Shown here piece by piece: positions 53,432-62,339 of a DNA stretch of 64,000 nucleotides. The first letter of the stretch is position 1, and each line of letters starts with the position of its first letter. The translations under genes and the position numbers were made by a program. The notes under the pieces were generated by a model, which ran no database searches, was not told the origin of the DNA, and saw only the letters and a list, made by a program, of their open reading frames with translations. This DNA comes from Desulfomicrobium apsheronum. Its GTDB lineage: Bacteria > Desulfobacterota > Desulfovibrionia > Desulfovibrionales > Desulfomicrobiaceae. The stretch spans positions 1 to 64,000 of the forward strand of contig NZ_FORX01000024.1 in the NCBI RefSeq assembly GCF_900114115.1, written 5' to 3'.

Positions 53432-55270
53432 ATGGGCAGCAACACTACCACACAGGAATCCGCGCCTACCGACACAGGCCCCGTCCTGTCATGGGCCGAG
53501 TTCTCATCGGCTTCGAGCACCCGGGAGTATTGCCAGGGGTGGATCGGGCTGCAAAGCGGCATGATTCCAGGCGTGATCCAGGGAATTCTGGTCACCGAAG
53601 GGGAGGACGGGCAGTTCGCCCCCGCCGCCGTGTGGCCCTACGGCGGTGCGGACCCGGTCCGCCTGGCTGCGGCTCTGGAACGGGTCATCGACGACGAGCG
53701 CGGCCTGGTGCTGGAACTGGACGCCGCAGACCGGTATGCCATGGTCTACCCCGTCCGGGTGGATGACAGGCTGTTCGCCGTGGTGGCCATGGAACTGGCG
53801 GCGGACAGCGAGGCCGATCTTAACCGGGCCATGGAGCAGCTGCAGTGGGGTTGCTCGTGGCTGGAGTTGCTTCTGCGCCGCCGGGAGGCCGACAAGGACA
53901 AGGCTCGCCTGCTGCGCCTCGGGACGGCGGTGGACATGCTGGCCCTGACCCTGGACCGGCCATCCTGCCGCGAGGCGGCCATGACCTTCGTCACGGAACT
54001 GGCGGCCGCCGCCCAATGCGAGCGGGTCAGCCTGGGCTTCGTGCGCGGGCGGTCCGTTGTCCTCGAAGCGGTTTCACACAGTGCCGAGGTCGACCTGAAG
54101 ATGAACCTGACCCGGACCATCGAACGGGTAATGGACGAAGCCCTGCTGCAGCGTCGCGAGATATCCTGGCCCACGGACGACGCCACGGTCATTTGCCGCG
54201 AGCACGAGGCCCTCTCGCGCCAGCAGGCCATGGTTTCGGTGTTGACCCTGCCTCTGTACGGCCAGAACCGCTACTACGGCGCCCTGACCGTCGAGCGCGC
54301 CGCGGACCAGCCGTTCACCGAACGCGATGCGGAATTCTTTCGGGCCGTGGGGACCCTGGCCGGTCCCATCCTGGAGGCCAAGCGCCAGGTCGACCGCTCC
54401 GTCCTCGACCATGCCCGCGCCAGTCTGTCCGAGGCGGCCGGGCGGTTGCTGGGCCCCCGGCACTACGGCCGCAAGCTTGCGGTGGCGGCGCTGGCCTGTT
54501 TGGCCGTGTTTCTTTTCTTTGCCCACGGGGACTACCGCCTGCGCGCGGATATCGCCCTGGAAGGGGGCATCCGTCGGGCCGTGACCGTGCCCTTCGACGG
54601 CTTCATCCATCAGGCCCCGTTCCGGGCCGGCGACCTGGTGAACGAAGGAGATGAGCTCTGTCTCCTCGACGACAGGGACCTGCGCCTGGACAGAATGGTC
54701 ACCGCCAGCCGCCTGCGGCAGCTGGAGCAGCAACTCCAGGAAGCCGTATCCCAGCACGATCGGGCCCAGTCCAGCATCATCCGGGCGCAGTTGAACCAGG
54801 TTCAGGCCGAGTTGGACCTGGCCGACGCGCAACTGGCGCGCACCCGCCTCACGGCGCCGTACTCCGGCCTCATCGTCAGCGGGGATCTGAGCCAACGCCT
54901 CGGCAGCGCCGTGAAGCAGGGCGACGTGCTCTTCGAGGTCACGCCGCTGGATTCCTACCGGGTCATTCTCAAGGTCGACGAACGGCGCATCGCCGATGTC
55001 CGGGTCGGACAGCGCGGCGAGCTGGTCCTTTTTTCCCTGCCCGGCCAGGAGTTCGGGTTCACGGTCAGCAAGATCACGCCCATCGCCAAGGCCGAGGATG
55101 GCAGCAATCATTTCCAGGTCGAGGCGGCGCTGGACAGCGTGGACGAAACCCTGCGCCCCGGCATGGAAGGCGTGGGAAAGGTCGCCGTGGATCGGCGCAA
55201 ACTGGTCCGGATCTGGATTCGGGACATGCGCGAATGGCTGACGCTCTTCTTCTGGAAATGGTTGCCTTGA
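53432..55270 (+). CDS. GAF-domain HlyD-type membrane fusion protein
   Basis: A 612-residue fusion. Residues ~1-340 are cytosolic and include a GAF-like domain (about 170-320; ALTVERAADQPFTERDAEFF is the usual end). One membrane helix (about 349-367, AVAALACLAVFLFF) is followed by a periplasmic HlyD adaptor: a lipoyl half-motif (PFDGFIHQAPFRAGDLVNEGDEL), a coiled coil, the second half (APYSGLIVSGDLSQRLGSAVKQGD) and beta-barrel parts. The C-terminus has a hydrophobic WLTLFFWKW. Start: ATG at 53432 begins the likely protein; the frame is open further up but without a ribosome site. A GAF sensor on an adaptor suggests that export is gated by a signal or by the motor. Confidence 0.88.
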   Translation: MGSNTTTQESAPTDTGPVLSWAEFSSASSTREYCQGWIGLQSGMIPGVIQGILVTEGEDGQFAPAAVWPYGGADPVRLAAALERVIDDERGLVLELDAADRYAMVYPVRVDDRLFAVVAMELAADSEADLNRAMEQLQWGCSWLELLLRRREADKDKARLLRLGTAVDMLALTLDRPSCREAAMTFVTELAAAAQCERVSLGFVRGRSVVLEAVSHSAEVDLKMNLTRTIERVMDEALLQRREISWPTDDATVICREHEALSRQQAMVSVLTLPLYGQNRYYGALTVERAADQPFTERDAEFFRAVGTLAGPILEAKRQVDRSVLDHARASLSEAAGRLLGPRHYGRKLAVAALACLAVFLFFAHGDYRLRADIALEGGIRRAVTVPFDGFIHQAPFRAGDLVNEGDELCLLDDRDLRLDRMVTASRLRQLEQQLQEAVSQHDRAQSSIIRAQLNQVQAELDLADAQLARTRLTAPYSGLIVSGDLSQRLGSAVKQGDVLFEVTPLDSYRVILKVDERRIADVRVGQRGELVLFSLPGQEFGFTVSKITPIAKAEDGSNHFQVEAALDSVDETLRPGMEGVGKVAVDRRKLVRIWIRDMREWLTLFFWKWLP

Positions 55271-55292
55271 AGCGCAGGAGCGGGGTTCGCGC

Positions 55293-57437
55293 ATGAGCGT
55301 TTCGCTGCTCAGTCCTTCATGGTACAGGGTCGCCCCCCTCAAGCCGCGTCTGCGCAGCCATGTGCGCATCGAGCGCCACGATTATCGCGGCCAGGACTGG
55401 TATGTGATTCAGGACGGCTTCACGGGGCGCCATCACCGTTTTTCCTCCGAGGCCTACCAACTGGTGGGCATGATGGACGGCCGCCGGACCATGGACCAGA
55501 TTTGGCAGGCCGTTTGCGCCCGCCTGGGCGACCACATGCCCACCCAGGATGAGGTCATCGAACTCCTGGCCAGACTGTACCGGGCCGATCTCTTGCAGAC
55601 CAGCGCCATCCTCGACTTTTCGGATCTGCACCAGCGCAGCGTGAAGGGCAGGCGCAACCGCCTGTTCACGCAGCTGGCCTCGCCGCTGTCCCTGCGCTTC
55701 CCGCTCCTGGACCCGGACCGCTTCCTGACCCGGACCATGCCCTGGGTCCGTCCGTTTCTCGGCTGGCAGGCCTTGGCGGTCTGGATAGCGGTAACGCTCA
55801 CGTCCGCCGTCCTGGCCGTGCTGCACTGGGACTCCCTGCAAGGCGATTTTTCCGACGCGCTTCATGGTATGGAGAATCTGCTGCTGATCAGCCTGCTCTA
55901 TCCCGTGCTGAAAGTCCTGCACGAGTTCGGCCATGCCTACATGGTCAAGAAGGAAGGCGGGGAGGTGCACGAGATGGGGGTCATGCTGCTGGTCTTCATG
56001 CCCCTGCCGTACGTGGACGCGTCCTCGTCGACGTCCTTCCGGGACAAGCGTCAGCGCATGCTTGTCGGGGGGGCGGGTATCATGGTGGAGCTTTTCGTGG
56101 CCGCCGTCATGCTGCTGATCTGGCTGAACGTGGAGCCGGGAATCGTGAGCGCCCTGGCCTACAAGACCCTGCTCGTGGCCGGGGTGTCGACGGTCCTCTT
56201 CAACGGCAATCCGCTGTTGCGTTTCGACGCCTATTACATTCTTTCGGACTGGCTGGAGATTCCCAACCTGGCGCAACGCGGCGTCGGCTATCTGGGATAC
56301 CTTTTCAAGCGGTATCTGCTGGGAGTGGAAAGCGCCGAATCACCGGCCCGCAGTCCCGGGGAAGCCCGCTGGTTGTTCTTTTACGCCGTTGCCGCCTTTT
56401 GCTATCGGATTTTCATATCCGTGCGCATCGTGCTTTTCGTGGCCGGGCAGTTTTTTTTCGTGGGAATCGTGCTGGCCATCTGGGCGGTGTTCATGATGCT
56501 CATCATGCCTACGTGGCGCGTGGCCGCTTTTCTCGTCAAGGATACTCATATGCAACGTAAGCGCCTTCGCATCATCATGACGGTGGTTCTTCCCCTGGCT
56601 CTGCTGGCGGTGGTTCTGGCTGTGGTCCCGGCGCCGCTGTACACCAACGCCGAAGGCGTGGTCTGGGTTTCGGAGGAATCCCGGGTGTACGCCGCTGCCG
56701 GCGGGATGGTGGAGGCCGTGGTCACTCCCGGCGGGACCGCCGTAAAATCCGGCGATCCGCTGATCCGCTGCGCGGACCCGTTGCTGGAAACCCAGGTCCG
56801 GTTGCTGCAGGCCCGCAGGGAGGAATTTCAGGCCCGCCGACAGTTGAGCATGAACAGGGCCCGCGCCGAGACCGCCATGCTGGAAGAGGAACTCCGGAGC
56901 ATCGAAACTGAGATCGATCGCGCCCAGGAACGTCAGGCGGCTCTGATCACGCGCAGCCCCGCGTCCGGGATTTTCGTGCTTCAGGACGAGGCTGATTTGC
57001 CGGGCCGATTTCTGCGGCGCGGCGAACCTGTGGGCTACATCCTCGACCCGTTGCGCATGCAAATCAGGACAGTGGTTCCCCAGGCCGACATCGAGCGCGT
57101 CCGCTCGGATGTCCGAAGCGTCGAGGTGCGGCTGGCCGAGAACATCGGGCAGGTGCTGCCGGCGCGGGTGTTCCGCGAGGTACCCGCCGCGAGCCGCGTG
57201 TTGCCTAGCCTGGCCTTCAGTCTCGACGGCGGTGGCCGGTTCGCCCTCGACACTCGGGAAAAAGACGCCCCACATGTGCTGGAGCGCCTCTTTCAGTTCG
57301 ACCTAGTGCTTGAGGGACCCGTGCCAGGCAACGTGGAGGAGCGTGTCTACGTCCGCTTCGAGCACAGCTCCGAACCCTTGGCCTTGCGGGCCTACCGGGC
57401 GTTGCGGCGCCTCCTCCTCACCCGCTTCGCCTTATGA
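55293..57437 (+). CDS. PqqD-like / M50 site-2 protease / HlyD fusion protein
   Basis: A 714-residue three-part protein. Residues ~25-105 form a PqqD-like winged helix, a peptide-binding domain (WYVIQDGFTGRHHRFSSEAY, MDGRRTMDQIW, LLARLYRADLL). A polytopic M50 core follows, with the zinc site HEFGH at 210-214 and the third-ligand motif GNPLLRFDAYYILSDWLEIPNL near 303-324, as in COG1994 peptide zinc metalloproteases. After the last helices (about 415-445) comes a periplasmic HlyD-like adaptor (AAAGGMVEAVVTPGGTAVKSGDPL, coiled coil, TRSPASGIFVLQDE). It starts 22 bp after the GAF-HlyD gene, so they are co-translated. It may bind the cargo's N-terminal region and cut or guide it into the channel. 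Confidence 0.9.
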   Translation: MSVSLLSPSWYRVAPLKPRLRSHVRIERHDYRGQDWYVIQDGFTGRHHRFSSEAYQLVGMMDGRRTMDQIWQAVCARLGDHMPTQDEVIELLARLYRADLLQTSAILDFSDLHQRSVKGRRNRLFTQLASPLSLRFPLLDPDRFLTRTMPWVRPFLGWQALAVWIAVTLTSAVLAVLHWDSLQGDFSDALHGMENLLLISLLYPVLKVLHEFGHAYMVKKEGGEVHEMGVMLLVFMPLPYVDASSSTSFRDKRQRMLVGGAGIMVELFVAAVMLLIWLNVEPGIVSALAYKTLLVAGVSTVLFNGNPLLRFDAYYILSDWLEIPNLAQRGVGYLGYLFKRYLLGVESAESPARSPGEARWLFFYAVAAFCYRIFISVRIVLFVAGQFFFVGIVLAIWAVFMMLIMPTWRVAAFLVKDTHMQRKRLRIIMTVVLPLALLAVVLAVVPAPLYTNAEGVVWVSEESRVYAAAGGMVEAVVTPGGTAVKSGDPLIRCADPLLETQVRLLQARREEFQARRQLSMNRARAETAMLEEELRSIETEIDRAQERQAALITRSPASGIFVLQDEADLPGRFLRRGEPVGYILDPLRMQIRTVVPQADIERVRSDVRSVEVRLAENIGQVLPARVFREVPAASRVLPSLAFSLDGGGRFALDTREKDAPHVLERLFQFDLVLEGPVPGNVEERVYVRFEHSSEPLALRAYRALRRLLLTRFAL

Positions 57438-57558
57438 TTGCGCCCAGAATGCATTCTGGCTGCGTTGCTGCGGGAAAAATGGAAACCTCATGTAGACGGC
57501 TACACTTCGGCTTCCATTTTTCCCTTGCGCCTTGCCACAATGCATTCTGGACGCAATC
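57436..57558 (+). repeat. Long imperfect palindrome (REP/MITE-like) between two genes
   Basis: The 123 bp segment is nearly self-complementary. The ends are GATTGCGcCCAGAATGCATT and AATGCATTCTGGaCGCAATC. An inner pair GGGAAAAATGGAA / TTCCATTTTTCCC encloses a ~25-nt loop region. It starts inside the stop codon of the fusion gene and ends 50 bp before the SecA-like start. It looks like a dispersed miniature element, and could fold into a strong RNA hairpin inside the operon. Confidence 0.75.
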
Positions 57559-57608
57559 ACCGAGAAATGGTCGGCAAAGGGTTTGAGAATGTGTATAGAG
57601 GAGTTTTC

Positions 57609-59591
57609 ATGCTGCATCTGACTCATCCCCCAGCCAGCCGCGAAGCTCGGGCCGAGAGGCCAGACCGGGTCGAGACGTGGCTGGAGCGGCAGGTGCACCG
57701 GGTGCACGGGCGCGTCCTTGCGCTGCGCGGAATGGGCGGATGGCTGCGGCGGGAGACGGCGGCGGTGGGCGAGGCTGGTCTGCGTCTGATCGGATTGAAC
57801 GACACGAAGCTGGCCGAAGAGATCCGTCCGCTTCGTGAGCGCCTGCTGACCGACGGTTTTCTTCCGGCCCACGTGGCTGACAGCTTCGCCCTCATCCGGG
57901 AATTCTCGGCGCGCATCCTGGGGCTCCGCCACCATGACAGTCAGGTCATGGGCGCCCTGGTCATGCTGCGCGGCATAGTCGCCGAGATGGAGACCGGCGA
58001 GGGCAAGACCCTGACGGCCACCCTCACGGCGGCCACGGCGGCCCTGGCCGGGCTGCCGGTGCATGTCATCAGCGTCAACGACTACCTGACTGGGCGCGAC
58101 GCCGAGAACACCGCGCCCCTGTATCGGGCCCTGGGCCTGAGCGTGGGGTGCGCGGTGCACGGACAGACACCGGAACAGCGTCGGCAGGCCTACGGATGCG
58201 ACATTACCTATGCCACCAACAAGGAACTGGTTTTTGACTACCTGCGCGATCGTCTGACCATGGCGGACCGGCCGGACTCCATCATGGTTCAGGCCGAAAG
58301 TCTGCAGGGCCGCGGCTCGCGCGAAGGACGCCTGCTCATGCGCGGCCTGCACTTCGCCATTGTCGACGAGGCCGACAGCGTGCTCATCGACGAGGCCCGG
58401 ACGCCGCTCATTATTTCCGGCTCCTCGGGAGTGAGGGAGGAACGGGAGTTTCTGGAACAGGCCCTGGAGCTGGCGGATGATTTCGTCCGGGATATGGATT
58501 TCGAGCTTGACGAGGCTCGGCGGCAGGTCTTGCTGACCCCGGCCGGTCGGAGCCGTATCGAGGACGCGGCGCGTCGGCTGGGCGCCTTGTGGAGCGGCCT
58601 GGTGCGACGGGAGGGCTCGGTGCAACAGGCCCTGACGGCCCTGCACCTTTTTCGCCGCGACGAACAGTACCTGGTCCGCGACGGCAAAGTGCAGATCATT
58701 GACGAATTCACGGGGCGGGTCATGCCCGACCGTTCCTGGGAGCAGGGGCTTCACCAGTTCATCGAACTCAAGGAAGGGTGCGAGTTGACGCAGCGTCGGG
58801 AACCCCTGGCCAAGATCAGCTATCAGCGTTTTTTCAGACGATACCTGAGGCTCGCGGGCATGACCGGCACGGCGCGTGAAGTGAAGGACGAGCTGTGGAA
58901 TGTCTACGGGTTGGCCACGTTGCGCATGCCCACCCACCGGCCGGTGATCCGGCGCAGGCTAAAGGAGAGGGTTTTTCCCACCCGGCACGATAAATGGCGG
59001 GCCGTGGTGGACCGGATCGGCGAATTGCACCGGCAGGGCCGGGCCGTGCTTGTCGGGACGCGAACCGTGGCGGCCTCCGAGGAACTAGCTGCCCGCGTTC
59101 GGGAAGCAGGGCTGCCCCATCTGGTCCTGAGCGCCAAGCAGGACGCCGAGGAGGCCGAGGTCATCACCAGGGCGGGCCAGCCGGGAAGCGTGACCATCGC
59201 AACGAACATGGCCGGGCGGGGCACGGACATCATGCTTGCGCCCGAGGTGCGCGATGCAGGCGGTCTGCATGTCATCATCACGGAATACCACGAGGCCGCG
59301 CGCATCGATCGTCAATTGGCCGGGAGGTGCGGGCGGCAGGGTGACCCCGGAAGCTTTGAAGGGATTTTATCCCTGGAGGATTTCCTGTTCCTGGGCAAAT
59401 GGGGCGACCCCTTTATCCGCGTGGCCATGTTTGCCGTCACCCGGACGAGGATGCCCCAATTCGCGGCGCGCCTGCTGCTGAAGCGCATGCAGCGCAACGT
59501 GGAGCGGCACAACACGCGGCTGCGCCGAAACCTGTTCCGGCAGGACCAGGCGCAGGGAAGCCTGATGTCCTTTGCAGGCCGGTTCGAGTAA
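57609..59591 (+). CDS. SecA-like ATPase (short, dedicated paralogue)
   Basis: A 660-residue SecA-family motor. The start ATG has GAGGAG 5 bp upstream. Motifs are intact: Walker A METGEGKT (about 127-134), VDEADSVLIDEARTPLIISG (about 250-270) for Walker B and the region after it, LAGMTGTA, ATNMAGRGTDIM and GRCGRQGDPGS. It is shorter than housekeeping SecA (usually 830-900) and ends soon after the helicase core and a short helical region, lacking the C-terminal zinc/SecB-binding tail. It therefore looks like a specialised SecA2-type motor. Being set among HlyD genes and behind the adhesin, it is the only obvious secretion ATPase in the cluster. Confidence 0.92.
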   Translation: MLHLTHPPASREARAERPDRVETWLERQVHRVHGRVLALRGMGGWLRRETAAVGEAGLRLIGLNDTKLAEEIRPLRERLLTDGFLPAHVADSFALIREFSARILGLRHHDSQVMGALVMLRGIVAEMETGEGKTLTATLTAATAALAGLPVHVISVNDYLTGRDAENTAPLYRALGLSVGCAVHGQTPEQRRQAYGCDITYATNKELVFDYLRDRLTMADRPDSIMVQAESLQGRGSREGRLLMRGLHFAIVDEADSVLIDEARTPLIISGSSGVREEREFLEQALELADDFVRDMDFELDEARRQVLLTPAGRSRIEDAARRLGALWSGLVRREGSVQQALTALHLFRRDEQYLVRDGKVQIIDEFTGRVMPDRSWEQGLHQFIELKEGCELTQRREPLAKISYQRFFRRYLRLAGMTGTAREVKDELWNVYGLATLRMPTHRPVIRRRLKERVFPTRHDKWRAVVDRIGELHRQGRAVLVGTRTVAASEELAARVREAGLPHLVLSAKQDAEEAEVITRAGQPGSVTIATNMAGRGTDIMLAPEVRDAGGLHVIITEYHEAARIDRQLAGRCGRQGDPGSFEGILSLEDFLFLGKWGDPFIRVAMFAVTRTRMPQFAARLLLKRMQRNVERHNTRLRRNLFRQDQAQGSLMSFAGRFE

Positions 59592-59666
59592 ACAAAGTCT
59601 ATTTCCCCGTGTTTGAGCTGTTTCCGGTCCAAACGCGGGGGCCATACGCATCGAGGAGAACACGAG

Positions 59667-60380
59667 ATGAAACGCGTATTTTTTCTGGCACTGCTGTGCA
59701 TGTTGGCTGCCACGGTTCGAGCCGGGGAACTGCCGCCTTTTGAAGGGCTTATCGAGCCTCGGGAGACCGTCAATTTCGGCAGTCAGGTTCCGGGCATCCT
59801 GGAGAAGGTGATGGTGGAGCGGGGAGAAAAGGTCGAAGTCGGGCAGATCCTGGCGCGGCTCAAGTCCGGGGTCGAAGCCGCAGCCCTGCGCACGGCCGAG
59901 GCCAAGGTGGATTTCGGGCAGCGCAAGTCCCAGCGCAACGAGGAACTGACCAAAAAAAAGCTCATTTCGATGCATGAAAAAGACGAGATCGAGACCGAGT
60001 TGCAGCTGGCCCGGCTGATGGTGGCCGAGGCCAAGGCGCAACTCGAAATGCGGGTCATCCGCAGTACGATCAAGGGCGTGGTGGTCAAGCGTACTGGCGC
60101 ACCCGGCGGCTATGTCGGCGAGGAACCCTTCCTGACCGTGGCGCAGATCGATCCTTTGAGCGTAGAATTGGTCATCCCGGTCCAGTATATCGGATCCATC
60201 AAGGAAGGTGTCACGGCCAAGGTCCTGCCGGACGAGCCGGTGGGTGGCGAGTACAGCGCCAAGGTCGTGATCGTGGACAAGGTCATCGATGCCGCCAGCG
60301 GAACCTTCGGCGTGCGGCTGGAACTCTCCAACCCCCAGTTCAGGCTGCCGGCGGGCATGAAGTGTCGGGTTTTCTTCTGA
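59667..60380 (+). CDS. Small HlyD/AcrA-like periplasmic adaptor
   Basis: A 237-residue membrane-fusion protein. GAGGAG lies 8 bp before the ATG. A Sec signal peptide (about 1-19, ending VRA-GE) is followed by the lipoyl half FGSQVPGILEKVMVERGEKVEVGQIL, a short hairpin (about 75-120), the second half STIKGVVVKRTGAPGGYVGEEPF, and a beta-barrel ending in LPAGMKCRVFF. It is about two thirds the length of typical AcrA/HlyD. It has no transmembrane anchor and is the third adaptor-type protein in the cluster, 75 bp after the SecA-like gene. Confidence 0.9.
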   Translation: MKRVFFLALLCMLAATVRAGELPPFEGLIEPRETVNFGSQVPGILEKVMVERGEKVEVGQILARLKSGVEAAALRTAEAKVDFGQRKSQRNEELTKKKLISMHEKDEIETELQLARLMVAEAKAQLEMRVIRSTIKGVVVKRTGAPGGYVGEEPFLTVAQIDPLSVELVIPVQYIGSIKEGVTAKVLPDEPVGGEYSAKVVIVDKVIDAASGTFGVRLELSNPQFRLPAGMKCRVFF

Positions 60381-60776
60381 TCGCGGACACGTCGCAGGGC
60401 CGGCAGATCATGCTTTCGAACGCGGAATCCTTACGGGTTCAAACGAAATCGGGCGGGGATACAAAAGGCGGATTGCAAGATTGAAATGTTCAGGGATCAT
60501 GGGTGTACACCGCACCTTCCCAGGTAAATGCCTGATCGCCTGCACAGACCCGCTGCCAAGTGAGATGCGCAAAAGACTCTTGGCCGCAGGAGTGCCGGAT
60601 AAGTTGCTGCCGCCGGGTACGGAGCCGAAGAGGGCTCAAGGGAAGGCGTTGCCGAAGGTGGGGTGAGATTGGAGAAAATAAACGGTAAGGCCATCCGATT
60701 TTGGCTGACCTTTGGTTTGTTATTCAGCAATTCGAAATCAAGACATCAAAAGTTCATTGATGATGATTCATAATTG
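60381..60776. other. Non-coding gap between the export locus and the HEPN gene
   Basis: About 400 bp. The left part has the base use of the island core and a 61-codon frame (60481-60666, TTG start) with no ribosome site and no family likeness. From 60680 the DNA turns AT-rich like the next gene. This composition step marks a separate acquisition. Confidence 0.4.
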
Positions 60777-62171
60777 TTACTGGTATCTATTAATGCGCTG
60801 TAATCTACTCGAATATAAGGTACCTAGCTTTTCATCAGGCCAGCCTAGATGCTTTAAAATCAGTCGTTCCGTTAATATCTGTATTCGTACAGTATTTTCA
60901 TTTAATAGATATACGTCGTCACAGTGAGCCATATGGAAAAGCTTGTTTCGTAGATATAAAGCATTTTGAAGTCCAAAATTAAAATCAAGTTTGTTCCATA
61001 TGTCGTCTTTTTCGATTTCAAGAATATTGGTGCAAAATACTATTTTATCAATTACAGATGGTCTTTTTAGTTCAGGTAATTTTTTTATAAGTCTTTCACA
61101 ATATTTGGCAATTTCATCTTGGCTTGACAGACTTTCTATAGTTATTTTTAAATTCGATTCTATTGTTTTCCATTTTGATGATGGGATGCTTATTTCTTTC
61201 TTGTAAATTTGTGTTAGTCCGTCACATAGACATTCTAGTGCTATAATTGAATGAAAAAAATTAATTTCAATTGCATTTTCTAAATATGACAATGATAAAA
61301 ATAATATGCAATTTTTTAACTCATTTTTGATATTAGAAGATTTATATGATTTTAAAAGTACTTCAAATCCCGAATTAATTAGATCGGCATGGTCGATTAA
61401 AGAAAATGTGTTCTTTTGATATGACTTATGTGGAGTATATTTTCGAATTACTGGACACGTTACGGTTGTGTTTCTTGAAAAAGGCGTTATTTGTATTTGT
61501 CCCCATTGGATTGATCGTCTATTACATAGAGAAAGTAATGATGTGACGTCTTCAATTTCATCCATTATGGCGTCTAAAATAAATTTTAAACTACATTCCT
61601 GAGTGTTAATGGTAAATGTTACAATTGGTTTTGAAAACGACATGATTGCATTATTTTTGTAGTATTCTTTTTTTATAAAACTATATTGATCCAGAGCCAT
61701 CCAATCCCCAAGTTCTGATTTCCACTTTATTTCTTCTTTGTACGAAGAAAGATAATTTATTGATCCATCATCGCTATAGCTTGATGATCGTTTTTTACTA
61801 ATGCTATAGCTAGGGCATAACGTTATTGTAGAATGTACAAATTCTATTTCTTTTATTTTGTCATTGCTAATTGAATATTCAAATCCTCCAGAGTGGATTA
61901 TCGCTTTATTTTTATGAGAAGTTAATTCTACTATATTTTTTAAAATTAAATTATTCTTATCATTATCTTGATTCTTGATAAATAAATCTCCGTATTCATC
62001 TCCAAGCATTATGTTATCAATATCATCATAAAATGAGTATTCTCCCTCTAAAAAATAAATTTCGGTAATTATTTTTTCAAAAACATATTTATTGTATTCA
62101 ATTTTAACGAGAACATTAATATTATCTCCGATTATCCCTTTTATTTCAATTTTTTCAATTTCTGAATGCAT
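60777..62171 (-). CDS. AT-rich HEPN-domain protein (ApeA-like), possible phage defence
   Basis: A 464-residue protein, rich in Ile, Lys, Asn and Ser, from DNA far more AT-rich than its neighbours. The N-terminal ~300 residues are mostly beta-strand-like without a motif I know. The C-terminal ~170 residues are helical and carry RNKLFH (Arg408 to His413), the R-x4-6-H ribonuclease signature of HEPN domains. The layout, a long N-terminal sensor part with a C-terminal HEPN, resembles ApeA and related abortive-infection proteins. An RNase that stops growth on phage infection is a reasonable idea; no partner gene is adjacent. Single-gene cargo at the island edge supports acquisition by transfer. 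Confidence 0.6.
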   Translation of the reverse strand: MHSEIEKIEIKGIIGDNINVLVKIEYNKYVFEKIITEIYFLEGEYSFYDDIDNIMLGDEYGDLFIKNQDNDKNNLILKNIVELTSHKNKAIIHSGGFEYSISNDKIKEIEFVHSTITLCPSYSISKKRSSSYSDDGSINYLSSYKEEIKWKSELGDWMALDQYSFIKKEYYKNNAIMSFSKPIVTFTINTQECSLKFILDAIMDEIEDVTSLLSLCNRRSIQWGQIQITPFSRNTTVTCPVIRKYTPHKSYQKNTFSLIDHADLINSGFEVLLKSYKSSNIKNELKNCILFLSLSYLENAIEINFFHSIIALECLCDGLTQIYKKEISIPSSKWKTIESNLKITIESLSSQDEIAKYCERLIKKLPELKRPSVIDKIVFCTNILEIEKDDIWNKLDFNFGLQNALYLRNKLFHMAHCDDVYLLNENTVRIQILTERLILKHLGWPDEKLGTLYSSRLQRINRYQ

Positions 62172-62339
62172 AGATATACCACACTGTTAAAATATTTGAC
62201 AGTTGTTCATCTAATCTCGCACGTATACTGGTGACAAAATAAGCGCACAAAGAAATGCCATAGCCCGATTTTGTCATTAATTCATTAAGTTATAATTCCA
62301 CGAAAACCACTAAGTGGTTGAAGTAGACTTAAGTTTTAT

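Noticed and set aside
60481-60666. A 61-codon frame after the small adaptor gene
   Set aside because: TTG start without Shine-Dalgarno and no family pattern. Described only as part of the gap.
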